The notes under the pieces are model-generated. The model worked only from the letters and a program-made list of their open reading frames with translations, did not search any database and was not told the origin of the DNA. Positions 44,870-57,999 of a stretch of 64,000 nucleotides of DNA are shown piece by piece. A program made the position numbers and the translations under genes. Position 1 is the stretch's first letter, and every line of letters begins with the position of its first letter. Origin of the DNA: Dryocosmus kuriphilus (lineage: Eukaryota > Arthropoda > Insecta > Hymenoptera > Cynipidae); NCBI GenBank assembly GCA_038277395.1, contig CM076197.1:73813348-73877347 (forward strand), in the 5' to 3' direction.

Positions 44870-47465
44870 AACGTTTTACAGGCAATATGCGAGAGGCTGT
44901 ACATCCCAGAAATCTTTTAAAATCTCATGAAATACTTTTCAACTTTTAAGTCCTATGAGATTCTTTGAAATCCATTTAAAAAACAAAACAAATCCCTTGA
45001 AATCCTTTGAAACCTTTAAAATACCGTGAAGCAATTCAATTATCAAGAAGTTGATGACAATTCTTTAAAATGATTTTCCTTGATATTACATAAAATCCCT
45101 TAAAAATCCTCCAAATTCCAAATAACCGGTAAATACTTTGAAACCTTTGAAATTATTTGAAATTCTATTAAATGCTTTGTAAAATTTAAGTCCCATGAAA
45201 TTTGTTAAAATCCCTTGAAAATCTCCCCAATCCCGAGTAACCTTTAAAAGCTATGAAATTCTTCTTAAAATCCTTTTAAATGTCTTGAAATTCCTTGAAA
45301 GCCTTTTAAAGCCCAAAAATCCCTTATATACTGTGTAATTCTTTGAAATCTCTTTAAAATCCAAAATATCTTTGAATTCCCGGAAAATTCCGAATCAAAT
45401 TTCTTGAAATCATAAAAAATCTTTTTAAATCTCTTTAAGAGCATTTAAATCCCTTGAAATTATACATACCTCGAGAAATATTTAAATTTGATACAATTAC
45501 ATAAAGTACCTGAACACAAATTGAGATTCTTTTAAATCCATTGAAATACCTTGAGGCCCTTGAAATTCCCTGAAATTCTGTAAAATCCCATAAAATCCTT
45601 TGAAATACCTTAAAATGAATATCTCTTCAAATCCCTTGAAATCCTTCAAATCTTTAAAAATACCGTGAAGCAATTCAATTATCATGAAATTGATGACAAT
45701 TCTTAAAAATGAGTTTCCTTGAAATTGCATAAAATCCCTTAAAAATCCTCCAAATTTCAAGTAACCCTTAAATACTTTGAAACCTTTGAAATTTCTTGAA
45801 ATTTCATGAAATGCTTTGCAAAATTTAAGTCCCATAAAATTTGTTAAAATCCCTTGAAAATCTCCCAAATCCCGAGTAACCTTTAAAAGCTATGAAATTC
45901 TTCTTAAAATTCTTTTAAATGTTTTAAAGCCCCTGAAATGTCTTCAAATACCATGAGATTCTTTAAAATCTCACGAAATCTAATCAAATTTTTTGATATC
46001 CCAAAAAATCGCCTTGAATCTTTTGAAATCCATTTAAATATTTGAAGTTCCCTAAAATCCGTTGAAAATTATGCAAATTCCATAAAACCCTAACATATTG
46101 AGAAATTCTTTAAAATCTCCAAATCTACTCAAATTATTTGCAATCCCAAAAAATTGCTTAGAACTTCTTGAAAACTTTTGGGATCCCATAAAGACTTCAT
46201 TCATATGAATGTCTTTGAAATTCCTTGAAAGCCTTTTAAAGCTCAAAAACCCCTTATATACTGTGTAATTCTTTGAAATCTCTTTAAAATCCAAAACATC
46301 TTTGAATTCCCGGAAAAGCCCGAATCAAATTTCTTGAAATCCCAAAAAATCTTTTTAAATCTGTTTAAAAGCATTCAAATCCCTTGAAATTATACATACC
46401 TCGAGAAATATTTAAATCCGATACAATTACATAAAGTACCTGAACATAAATTGAGATCCTTTTAAATCCTTTGAAATACATTGAAGCCCTTGAAATTCCT
46501 TGAAATACTGTAAAATCCCACAAAATCCTTTGAAATACCTTAAAATGAATATCTCTTCAAATCCCTTGAAATCCTTGAAACCTTTAAAATACCGTGAAGC
46601 AATTCAATTACCATGAAATTGATGACAATTCTTTAAAATGAGTTTCCTTGAAATCACATAAAGTCCCTTAAAAATCCTCCAAATTCCAAGTAACCTTTAA
46701 ATACTTTGAAACCTTTGAAATTTCTTGAAATTTCATGAAATGCTTTGCAAAATAAGTGCCATGAAATTTGTTAAAATCCCTTGAAAATCTCCCAAATCCC
46801 GAGTAACTTTTAAAAGGTATGAAATTCTTCTTAAAATCCTTTTAAATGTTTTGAAGCCCCTGAAATTTCTTCAAATACCATGAGATTCTTTAAAATCTTA
46901 CGAAATCTAATCACATTTTATGATATCCCAAAAAATCGTTTTGAATCCTTTTAAACCCATTTAAAGATTTGAAGTTCCCTAAAATCCGTTGAAAATTATG
47001 CAAATTCCATAAAACCCTAACATATTGAGAAATTCTTTAAAATCTCTAAATCTACTCAAATTATTTGCAATCCTAAAAAATTGCTTAGAACTTCTTGAAA
47101 ACTTTTAGGATTCCATAAAGACTTTCATTCATATGAAAGTCTTTGAAATTCCTTGAATGCCTTTTAAAGCTCAAAAACCCCTTATATACTGTGTAATTCT
47201 TTGAAATCTCCTTGAAATCCCCAGAAATCTTTTTAAATCTCTTTAAGAGCATTCAAATCCCTTGAAATTATACATACCTCAAGAAATATTTAAATTCGAT
47301 ACAATTACATAAAGTACCTGAACATAAATTGAGATCCCTTTAAATCCTTTGAAATACCTTGAAGCCCTTGAAATTCCTTGAAATTATGTAAAAACCCATA
47401 AAATCCTTTGAGATACCTTAAAATGAATATCTCTTCAAATCCCTTCAAATCCTTGAAATCATGAA
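44870..47465. repeat. higher-order minisatellite built on a TTGAAATCC-like 9-11 bp motif
   Basis: Variants of CTTGAAATCC, TTTAAAATCC and CCTTGAAATT repeat almost without break for 2.6 kb. Over this lies a long period: the block with GATACAATTACATAAAGTAC is near 45489, 46419 and 47298, and ACCGTGAAGCAATTCAATTA is near 45023, 45662 and 46591. The larger unit is thus about 0.88-0.93 kb with a shorter first copy. On the minus strand the motif yields ORFs of repeating KGF/FKG/NFK residues (45497-45868, 46052-46294), which are translations of the repeat rather than genes. Confidence 0.85.
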
Positions 47466-50400
47466 ATCATGAAATCTGGTGTACGCTCGAAAATCGACGT
47501 GGTCAACCCTTCCTAATTTGTAGACGATAAATTGAGAGGCTGTTGATACTCCAGCTCTCGACATCACAAAAATTGAGATAGTCATCGGTTTTCTCAGAAG
47601 TTAAAATGTTAGAAATTTTACACAAATGCTAAGAGCACATCTTCTTGGAATCCAAGAGTCCTGGGGTCTTTAGAAACTTTAGGGGCGGGATGGGGGGTGC
47701 GATTTTTCGAATAATGTGGATGGTGCAGAAGCGTAGGGAGCCAAGTGTCCTTGATGCGACCGTCGTTGAAGCCAAAATTATCTCGCGATCTCACCAAAAG
47801 AAGATTTTTGGAAAACGAGCGAAAGATCGACATCGACACCATGCGATTTCGGACTGAGTTCGGAACCACGGGCTAGAGAGACGTTCGGCGCAAACCGATC
47901 CTAGAAGAGACAGAGAAAGAAGGAAATGAGGGAGAATAAGTGAGAAAGAGAGAAAGAGATATAGTTAGAGTTTGAATGAGTAAAAAAAAAAAATTATACA
48001 GAGAAAGCCGACCTCCTTGCCTACCGGGAGGTCCGCATATATTGTAAAGAGGACTAGTAAGTGATTAAATTAAGGCGTCAAAAAATGGGGGGAAAGGGAG
48101 AAAAGTGATGAAATTTATAATGACCGTTAAATGTGTAAGTAAAATGAAAAATTACTACGTTAAAATTATGTCCTTTCCTTTGTGCACGATACTCTTTGGC
48201 AGCTCTTTTGGCGAGTAGAGACACCAGCTCATATATATCTGTATATACATATACGCAACACGTCTTTTGGCAGAGAGATGAGTGAGTCTGAAGAGTGAAT
48301 GAGAAGAAAAAGAAAATTCTGCTACCACGGTCCCGTCGTCCGACTCAGTAGCGCTATCGAACTTTAGCGCTCATGTCTTTCAAAAAGAAAAAGAAAAAAA
48401 AACTATGAAGTACGCAGTGGACGAAGCATACACTAGCAGTGCTATCCATAAACCCTACCGGTCACCTAGATATGAAACCTTGTGAGAATGGAAAATGATG
48501 CAGATAACAGCAAAACTTCGTTTCGAAACGTTCCTCCCCTTGGCCAATCACACTCATCAATTAACAGTTGGTCCTCCACTTCTTTACCACGAATTTTCTA
48601 AAAGAAATTAAGTGTATCCAGAAAAATTTTTATTTTCTCTTAATGTTACAACTCTTTCATAATTGCGTTGAAACGAATATTAAAATCTGGTAATTGTCTT
48701 TAAGAAGTGGAGGACCGGATAAAGAACGCTAGGCGTGTATAAAGATGAACACACACAAGAATAGAGTGGTATATATGTATGGACCTTCAGAAGAAAATAA
48801 TATATATATACACACATTGAACATACGTATCAACAAGCAGTGGAGTAGGTTATTCGTACTTATAGATAGGAGCTCCTAGTTGAATAAGAATAACAATACT
48901 TAGTAACGAAAAATAAATACGAACGAGCAGTAGCAACTAAATTGATGTGTGAGGATGTAAGCTAGATCGCCACTGAGTCTAGGTCCTCAGAGAAAACGCA
49001 GACCCTTCGAAATATGGTAAAAGGTATCGAGTCCGATTTGCCAAATGTCTTTGTCACTCTAATATTTCGGATCCAACATTTACGAGTTTTTTCAAAGAAT
49101 CGATTTTCTAATTCCAAGAAGATTGAGACAAAATCTCTTTTCCAGACTCCATACCATCGATCAGAGGACCAAAGTTACAGTCAAATCTTTTTGATTCATC
49201 AAAAGGACCATCTTGTAGGAAAATGCCTGAACCAATAAGAGTGACGAAGTTGGCAAAGCGATCGATGGGAAAGTCTTGAACGATTGTGGGAATTGTTTTT
49301 CTGCGTCCCGCTGGCCTTCGTTTAACGGAGACTGATCGTGGGACATCGTTGTCACAGCAAGTACTTTTTAAGCTCATCACTTTGTCCTTGGCTCAGATCT
49401 AGTGGTCTATTGCATCTTGGGAGTCTGAACAATTACACAACAATAGTACTCTCCACATCCACAAGGTGTTGGTCAGAGTCACAATACTTCCGTCCTTCGT
49501 GCCCCACGGGAACGAATCAGCATCGACTGTTTTTCATTTTCCTTAAATCGGATTTCGTTGCAATAGCCACACGGAATTTCAAAATCAATTGGACCACTGG
49601 ACCAGCCTTTGGCGCAAGGACAAAGTAAATTGATGGGAAACCAAACCTGTCTACTTTGATGAACGCATTACGATATTTGACGAACTACCGTTTTCGAGAT
49701 GACAATTTTTTTCAACGTTTTTCCGGCGTTTTCTACGGATTTGTTTAAGACACTTATCATTTCGCTATCCTCGGTTGCGCACAAGACGAGAATATGAAAA
49801 GTGAAAGCAGAGTCAAGTAAGGGAAGAAAAAATTCTGTTTTTTGGCACATCAAAAATGAAATGAAACGAGTACACGGGGACTTGCGGAACACGTGCTACA
49901 CATTCGCTGCATTGCATGCGCATGTGTCATATACACTCACACAAAATCACACGTGCATTTTAATTGGAGTGATTCTCTCCTGTGATGGAAATCTCCTAGT
50001 CTTAAATCGTAGCCTGGGGCTGATTATTCCTTTGAGCCAATTACCTTTGCTAGTTGGGCATTATTGTTAGTGTAAAGTCACTAAGGAAATTATCGCGTAT
50101 CGGAGGATACAAAACTCTTGGGCATTTTTCTCAGGGAATCGAAAAATTTTGTGATTTCATGGCTTTAGAGAAAATTATAAAGTGATATAAAGTTACTAGA
50201 TATTGCGAAAAGAAGCACGTTGACTTTACTTTTCTTATTTCACCCCCAAAAAAATATATTCTAAAAAGATGATTACGTTAATTGGCACCAGGTTGACGAC
50301 AGAGTGCAGATCTCTTCTTTCAGAATTGATTCCAAATTAAAAACACGCCAACACGACACATACACAAACATGCAGTTTCGGCCCGAATCCAAAAGACACA

Positions 50401-53400
50401 TCAAGAAAAAAAGTACAAGTTTTCACGTTTGCGCCTTACATTAAAATTAAAAGTTGATCAAAAGCGTATTCTTACCAAAATCGGCCTTAGTATATACTTT
50501 TCCAGCGGAGCGTCGTTCCGCAAGCGGGTATCATTGATCTCGATTCTCGCGACAGCCAATAAAACGAAGAAGGGGAGTCTAAACTCGCAAAAACTCAGCA
50601 CAAATCATCGAATCAATTTTCCTTCCCTCCTTCGTGTTTTGGCAATTTTTTTGCGCTCTGAAAATCCGCTCGCGGACCAATTGCTTCCGTACATCCTCCA
50701 CAACCCCGACCCTTCTAGAAAACTCTTTTCGCGTAGAAAGAAAAACATTTCCTGCATATTGACGCGAGTGGACGGGTCACCCACTAGCAGGGACACTCGA
50801 CTGCTCAAACGAAAAATGCTGATAAATATTCTCAGTCAGAAAATCGGAATCGTTTTTAGAGAGGAAAAATAAAAGCTTTCGGACTCGCTTCAAAACAAAA
50901 TATTTTAAAAAGATTTTGGGTGACCTCACCATAACGTCTGCGCATTTAGGCCAGCTCGTCTAAATCATACTGATAAGATCAACCGTTCAACGATGTAAAT
51001 GACAACAAGGTGTGACAGCAACCTTCGTGATTCGTTACGCTTGCGTTTAGGGAACTAAACGTTCGTTAAGAGTGCATGATAAATACATATAGGACACGCC
51101 GTACGGGTTGTTGTTGATGGTGCTACATTTTTCAGTATTAAATACGTATTGTGCAATAGTTAAAACAACCGTTCCTACAATAAAACTGTGTTCCGCTGGA
51201 ACTGTCTTTAACTCTGCTTAAATAAGAATCCAAGATCCGTCTCAAATTTAATGATATTTAATCTCAATTCTTAGGATGCTCGCCCTCAAAACACCGTCAA
51301 CCTCTCGTATGGTAATCGCAGAACCACCCCCTTAGAATGAAGTTCATCCACCTATCACTCCAAACACAACCATCCTCAAAACCTGACCTAATCCCACAGT
51401 TTCGCAAATCTGTCTCAGTAAATGAAATACACTTTTTAATAACAGAATATTTAGAAAGGGCACGAATCAAGGATAAGACGCTGCGAACTAATGAATTCTA
51501 CTGTGACTCATTGTTTAATCGTGAAATCGCTCGATATCGCGGAAGCAATAATCTACTCGGGTAGAGACTTACGCTGTCACAAATCAAGGGGCTGATCATT
51601 CTTTCCCATTTGATGAAAAATTATCCGCTAAATCGATCTAATATCGTCAAACCGGTTTTTATTTCAATATCACAATCAGAACTTTAGCCACTCTATCTTG
51701 AATTATGAACGCGTAAGATTCTAAAATCCAACTTCCGGAAAAACTAGATAGCCGAGATCAGTATACAAGGATGATGAAAAAAAGGTAATCGAAGCCATGT
51801 TACGGTGAGATGGTCGCTGGCCCACGTGGGCAGAGCTGACTCAACGAGAAAAAATCCGAAAGGAAAATTAAAAAAACTAAAAGCCATCGATACAAGCCAA
51901 TCAAAAAGTCTCGCAATTATCAAGCAGAATCACAATCATAATCGTCCGCAGAAACGGTGATGATGATCATGATGATCGTGTATCCGCAATACTCAATAGC
52001 AATTGTAAAAAAAAGAGACACCTAACTCATCGACAAATATCCGCCTGATTCGATTTCCTGACTTTCGCAGATTTTCGCGCGGGACAACGAGTGCGTCCCT
52101 CCAGCATCCACGTACCCTTCCTTACCCTTCCCTTCTACCCCTATAAATCTAAGCTCATCCTTTCCACAAGAAATAAGGTTTGCTTCCAATCCGTACGTGT
52201 TATTCAGAACCTAATAAACTATAGATTACCTAACAATAACATTAAAGATAAAAGGTTAAGATTGATTAATTGAATTATACCTAATGATTAATGATTATTA
52301 TGATTATTAATACTTATGATAATACGATTAACGATATAGGTTACGATAACGAGACAACCCGGTACATGGCGGCTAATAAACCATCCACGGTTCTAACCGG
52401 TTCTGACAGGTAGTCCGATTTAAGAAAAAGTGCGCCTCGACCTTTTTACCGGAATACGCGAAGATTCCTCACATTTTCCTCCTTTCGCTAACCGGGTTCC
52501 TAAAATCCGCAATAAAAACAAATGAACGAGAGTCGCGACGCACGTGGTTCGCCTTGTGGTACCGGTGGGAAAGTAACTTTGTGAAAAAGTGCTCGTTTCT
52601 TACCCATCATTTTTATGCTAGCTTTTAATGAGACACACACACACAAACACACAGCATTAATGACACCTAATGATATATAAAATATATAATATATAAAATA
52701 TAATTATATTATTGATATAACTTACGATTATGAACTATCCTAGTGGTATTATATGACGACATAGTTGATTGATCTGTTTAATATTGAATGTCTGTAGACC
52801 ACAGAGCGTTTGGAACTCTATGCTCCAGTAGAGCCTCCCTATATAAATCCACTCCCCCATAACCCAGTCTCACCTCCTGAACATCTTCGAAGAATAACCT
52901 TCCAGAAACGAGTACATTTACTCGCCATACATTTTCGATTGATTGGCATGACTCAGTATAATTGGAAAGAAATTGAAAAAGAATCAATAATGGAAAAGAT
53001 TCAATGTTTAAAAGTAATCTGAAATTGAAAAGAATAATTGAAACTTGGAGAAAATGATACGAAAAGAAAAGTTAAAAATGAAGACAAAAAATGCGCAATG
53101 GATAAGTTATGAAGTTTGCAGAAACGAAAGTACGGATTTCCAGCTGAATCTGTCGACTCGAAAGAAACCACACCGCCAGAGAAGAAAAGTTTTCGAGAAA
53201 CCGGTTTTGAGTTCCAAATTGAATTTGAATTAGTTCTAAATTGAAAAACAGCTTCATAATCAGCGGGTTTCTACAAAACCCCCTATACTTAATTCCACAA
53301 ATTCAGGCGATTTACTGACAGCAATATACATATCAGAAAATTGGTTCTCGATTGATTGAAGCGGAAATTCATAACCGTTTTCGACGTTCTTAAGAAAATT

Positions 53401-56400
53401 GTAAAAATTTAAGATGAGTCCTTTCGCGCTACAAAAGGAAAGATTGATAACCAAGAAGCCCACGTCAAAATCTCCAAACCCTCTGCATCTGTTTATTGAT
53501 GCGAGCCTCGGGACGTCGATTGAAAGAAGAAAATAAAAACTCTTCGATTTCCTCCAGTCTTTTTTCGATCGACCTTCTCGTCAAGGCCCCGTCTCATTGT
53601 TGAGTTTAAGTTTTATTAGCTAGCGAATTCCTTCTTTGTACATTCCACGGTACTAATTACACGCGTTACTTAGCTCACCGTCTTCAATAGTCGATAATAT
53701 GTTTTGCAGTCTTTAGTGACTTAAAGTTTTATTACTATTATTATTATCATTATTATTATTACTGTAAGTCTCAAACTGCAATCGACGTGATTTTCCAAGA
53801 ATATTGAGTCGAGTTTGAATAGGTATCACTATTCCAATATGCCCTTGACGTGGCAAGATTGAAAACGGTTCTGTGTTATGAAACTTCGAACCTTTTGGAA
53901 AATTTCGCCGATATTGCAGTGTCATCGCTTGCTATAAATGCTAATATATACGCAGTTAAAATCGACCAGCTGTTGATAGTTTCCTGTCGTCAGAGGGTGA
54001 ACGGACTTTAGTAGGGATAGCTATATTTATAAATAAACTAGTGAAAACCACCCTGGTACATAAAAAGCGACACCATCCTTCCAAAAGATTCTCTTCTCGG
54101 ATCAAGAACCTTCAATTAATGAGTCAGTTACAGGTCGTCTTTCTAAGGGGTGGTTCTTGCGCTCTTCCATTTAACTGTAGCAATGTTTCCCTCTCCGACA
54201 AACTTCTCCAAAAGTCCAAACCCACATAACCTACACTTATTTCACACACTACACACCGATTCTTCACTTTTATAGTCCAGGAATCAAACCTCGCGAGAGA
54301 ATGCCAAAAAAATCTCATGGAAAACGATCGATTTAATACAAATATTTAATACCAGTTTTTATTTCTAAATTAACCGACCACAGCAGTATGATCAAGCAAA
54401 CCCTAAATTTTCCGCCAATACTCAATATTTTGGAATAACTAATAAGGTTGCTAAATTCACAGCAATTTGGATCCTAGTTTCTTGATCAGATTGTCTTTAC
54501 ACAACTAGATCAACTGGTTATACTTTTCAGAAGTCAACAGACTAGTTTTCATTCAATAAGTTGGATTTTCGCACGAGGGAAGATCACAGCCCTGAAAATT
54601 TTCTTTTCCACCTGGGCAAGGTCAGGCGAGCGTCGGGCCGGCTCTCAATTTTGAAATAGCCATTTCGACGAAAAGCGAAAAAAGCGAACAGACCCCCAAA
54701 ACCCGACGCAATAGAAGAAGGCAACCGGATAAAAATACCGTCATACAAAGAAACAGTTTCTCGCGCGGGGCCCGGCCGCGACCACCATCAATAATGCTAA
54801 TGATAAAAGTAATTATTATTCTACCCCTCGAATCCCTCCCGATTCGCAAACCTCTCCTCAACTCCTCTTGTAAGCTTATCCCTTATTAAGAACGGTCAAA
54901 CCGTAACCGGGGGTGCATAAGGCCCCCGGAGGCCGCAACGGAGGTCGCAGCCATTGGCCGTGTTGAACGGGCCCCGCGCCTTCTCTCACTCATAGCACAC
55001 ACTGGGCCGACTCGTCCGATAGAATGTGCCTTCAGTGTTGATTTTATACGAAAAAAAAAAAATACTAAAATTATACAAAGGGGCCCGACATAGACCGAAC
55101 GCCCACCCAAAGCCTGACCGATGCTCGACCGCTGCCCATTTTTCTCTACTCAAACAACGCACCTCTTCAAGAAAACTTCCTTCTCTGAGTTGAGTACACC
55201 AAATTTCCGATAACATGCTCTTCAGCATGATTCCAATACACAAAATTTCCCCACCTGCAAGAATTTTTGATTTGTAAGATTGCAGTAGGAAACTTTGAAT
55301 TGTACCTCAGTGAAGAGCCTTCCTATTGTAATCCAATTACAGTACTCAGCTCTTGATCATCACGAAGTAATCGCCATTATGAACAGGTGGTACACACAAC
55401 ACTCATCCCATCCAAACAAATCCATATAAAGAAATATTTTAGTTAAGGCAAGGAGTTCGGAACGCTGCAATACAACCGATAAACACACGTATATTGATTA
55501 AATGAAATTACGCGATAAGTATACTTACATAATATATATGTGTACTATGGTCTCTCCCACTCCCCATCAAACAAACCCCGCCAGGTCGATCGTCCCTTTG
55601 TCGATCCTTCGAAGAAACAAGGAGCTTTGAAGATAATTTTATCGTTCGACCTTGATCTTCTCAAGGGATCGACAAATCGTGGCGATCGAGCAGGTACTAC
55701 CCATACAAGCGTAGATTTAACCGCATTATTATGAAGATGAAGATTGACGACAGCTACGTAAGAGCTACTAACTAAACTACAATTAAACTTATTAATTATT
55801 AACACTTAACAAGCAGTAAAACAGTGTAAACAGTAAAGCCCAGTAACCATTGAATTGTGTGTCGACAACTACATACTACCTACCGTATATCGAAGTAATA
55901 GCCGTATGTAAAAGGAAAACTTGTATTCTACCAGTTGTATCAGCCAGTTCATTCTAATAAGCAGATTTAATGAAAACCTCGTTGAGTCCTCCGAAACCCT
56001 GATCCCCATCCCCCGAAAAAATATCACTCACTGAATCCTGATTGAGAATACTGGATAACATATTAACTACTAGCGATTGTAGACAGATTGTAAAACTTCG
56101 TTCACGTTGTACGCACATGTGTGGGGAGACCATGTAACTTTTTTTCTGCCGCATTCTAAGATCCAAAGCGATGCGGGAATTACGCCAAGAGAAATTAACC
56201 GACCTTGGACCGATGGAGTTGGAAATTGAGATAAAGAGATGAGACCTTTTCCATTCCAACGGAGCATGTCGAACTAATCATGAGGCGCATTTCCAACATC
56301 ATAAGTTGATCCGATGCCCCTTAAAACCCCAGCTGGTCTAGCAGCTATATCTTTAAATTCCTTCGGGTTCCGTGACATTTCCCAAGTCTACCAGATCCCA

Positions 56401-57948
56401 GACCCTATCTATCAGATCCCAAAACCCCGATTCCCTACGTGTTGTATTATCCGTTATTTTCGATATAATATTATAGTATTAATGATACTTAATGATAATA
56501 TGATGACGATAAGGTACGGGGAGACGTTTGGTCACACGAGACACACATACATGCAGAACAGACACAGTAGGCGCGTTTCCTCGCCTTGCCGCGACAAAGA
56601 AATAATGAGTCTTCATACACGCATCAGGAATATAATGAGATTAAACGAGATCAACAAAACCTAGTTGCCGTGCAGTTTGAAACATGATTGAACAATGAGT
56701 AAAGCAACACCGACCTACCCGCGGGTCCGCTTCGTTTTTTGCCCCGGGAGCCAAAGTGTCGATTTCCTCGGCATCTTAAAAAAATTTAGCCAATGCTGAA
56801 TTCAGCCCGGGAATATGACGCCGAGGCTCCAGTGCCGGGGCGAATCTTGCCTCGTAGCTAACATTTTTGTACAGAATACATTCATAAACAGAATATAAAA
56901 TCTTGAGTTACAGAGCAGCACTATACATACAACACAGATGTATATATTTTTACGTTACAGAATATGCCTGCACTACAGCAGGCGCGATAAGACTGGTTCT
57001 CATTTCCCACAACAATGCGTATACATATATGCCATATTTATTATTAACATATTGTAATGTAAAATTTAATGATATTTGTATACAGTAAACAGTTACCAAG
57101 GACAACTGGGTCCTTGGTAAGGAACGGGGCTGCCCGCCTGCAACACTGAATGACGATTCGCCAAAGAGCAGCGTTTCTGGCACTCCAAGTGAGAGACCCC
57201 GTCGCTGGAGAAAAATCAAAATACGTTTTATCTTTCGAGTGAAAGGAAAAGGAGGCGCTGGGTCTCCTTCTTTGAGGCGAAACGAGAAGGGAGAGACAAA
57301 AAGTTCACAGCGGCCCTCGGAATTGAAAACGAAACCTTTTTCGACCCGACGAAATTAACATCCTGATTTTCCGATTCGATCGTTCACCAAACCCAATCAG
57401 ACTTGCCAAAGCGAAAACGGGAAATTCGATTGACTCCCACTGAGGTCGTCTGGGAGAGTGTTGCTCGCGGGTATCCCGAAAGAAGCATAACGCGGGTAGG
57501 AGTATCTGAAAAATCCGGCGAATTCGAGTTTTCTGACTCGATTCCCGGATGATGTCCTAAGTTTTAAATCCGTACTCACGTACTCTCTGGATGTGAGAAT
57601 AGGTCGACATTTTCTTAAGAGACCTTTCGAAATTCAACGAAATTCAACTCGAACGATTCGAAATGTCTTTTCGATGAGTCGATCGTTTCGAAGCCGAGAG
57701 ACGTTACCTACACCATGACACAATTTTTGAGTTACAGTGCAAGCGAACATCTGTAGAGCCATATACGTATAGTATGTTTGTTGTATCTTAAACCTAAACG
57801 AAATACCATAAATAGTGAGTGTACATTTTATAAGGGTTATACGGTTACATTTCGAAATTCCAAGCGGCAGGAAAGCGACAGGATAAAATAATGGATTGAG
57901 ATGGAAAAAACAGGATAACGAGCGCGCGCGAGCGAGAAAGGCAAGAGT

Positions 57949-57999
<51 letters not shown>

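Noticed and set aside
45497..46294. Minus-strand ORFs with repeated FKG/KGF residues
   Set aside because: They are translations of the TTGAAATCC minisatellite.
50429..50872. 147-codon + strand ORF, basic protein
   Set aside because: No motif recognised, and it lies in a long stretch without other coding signals, possibly 3' UTR.
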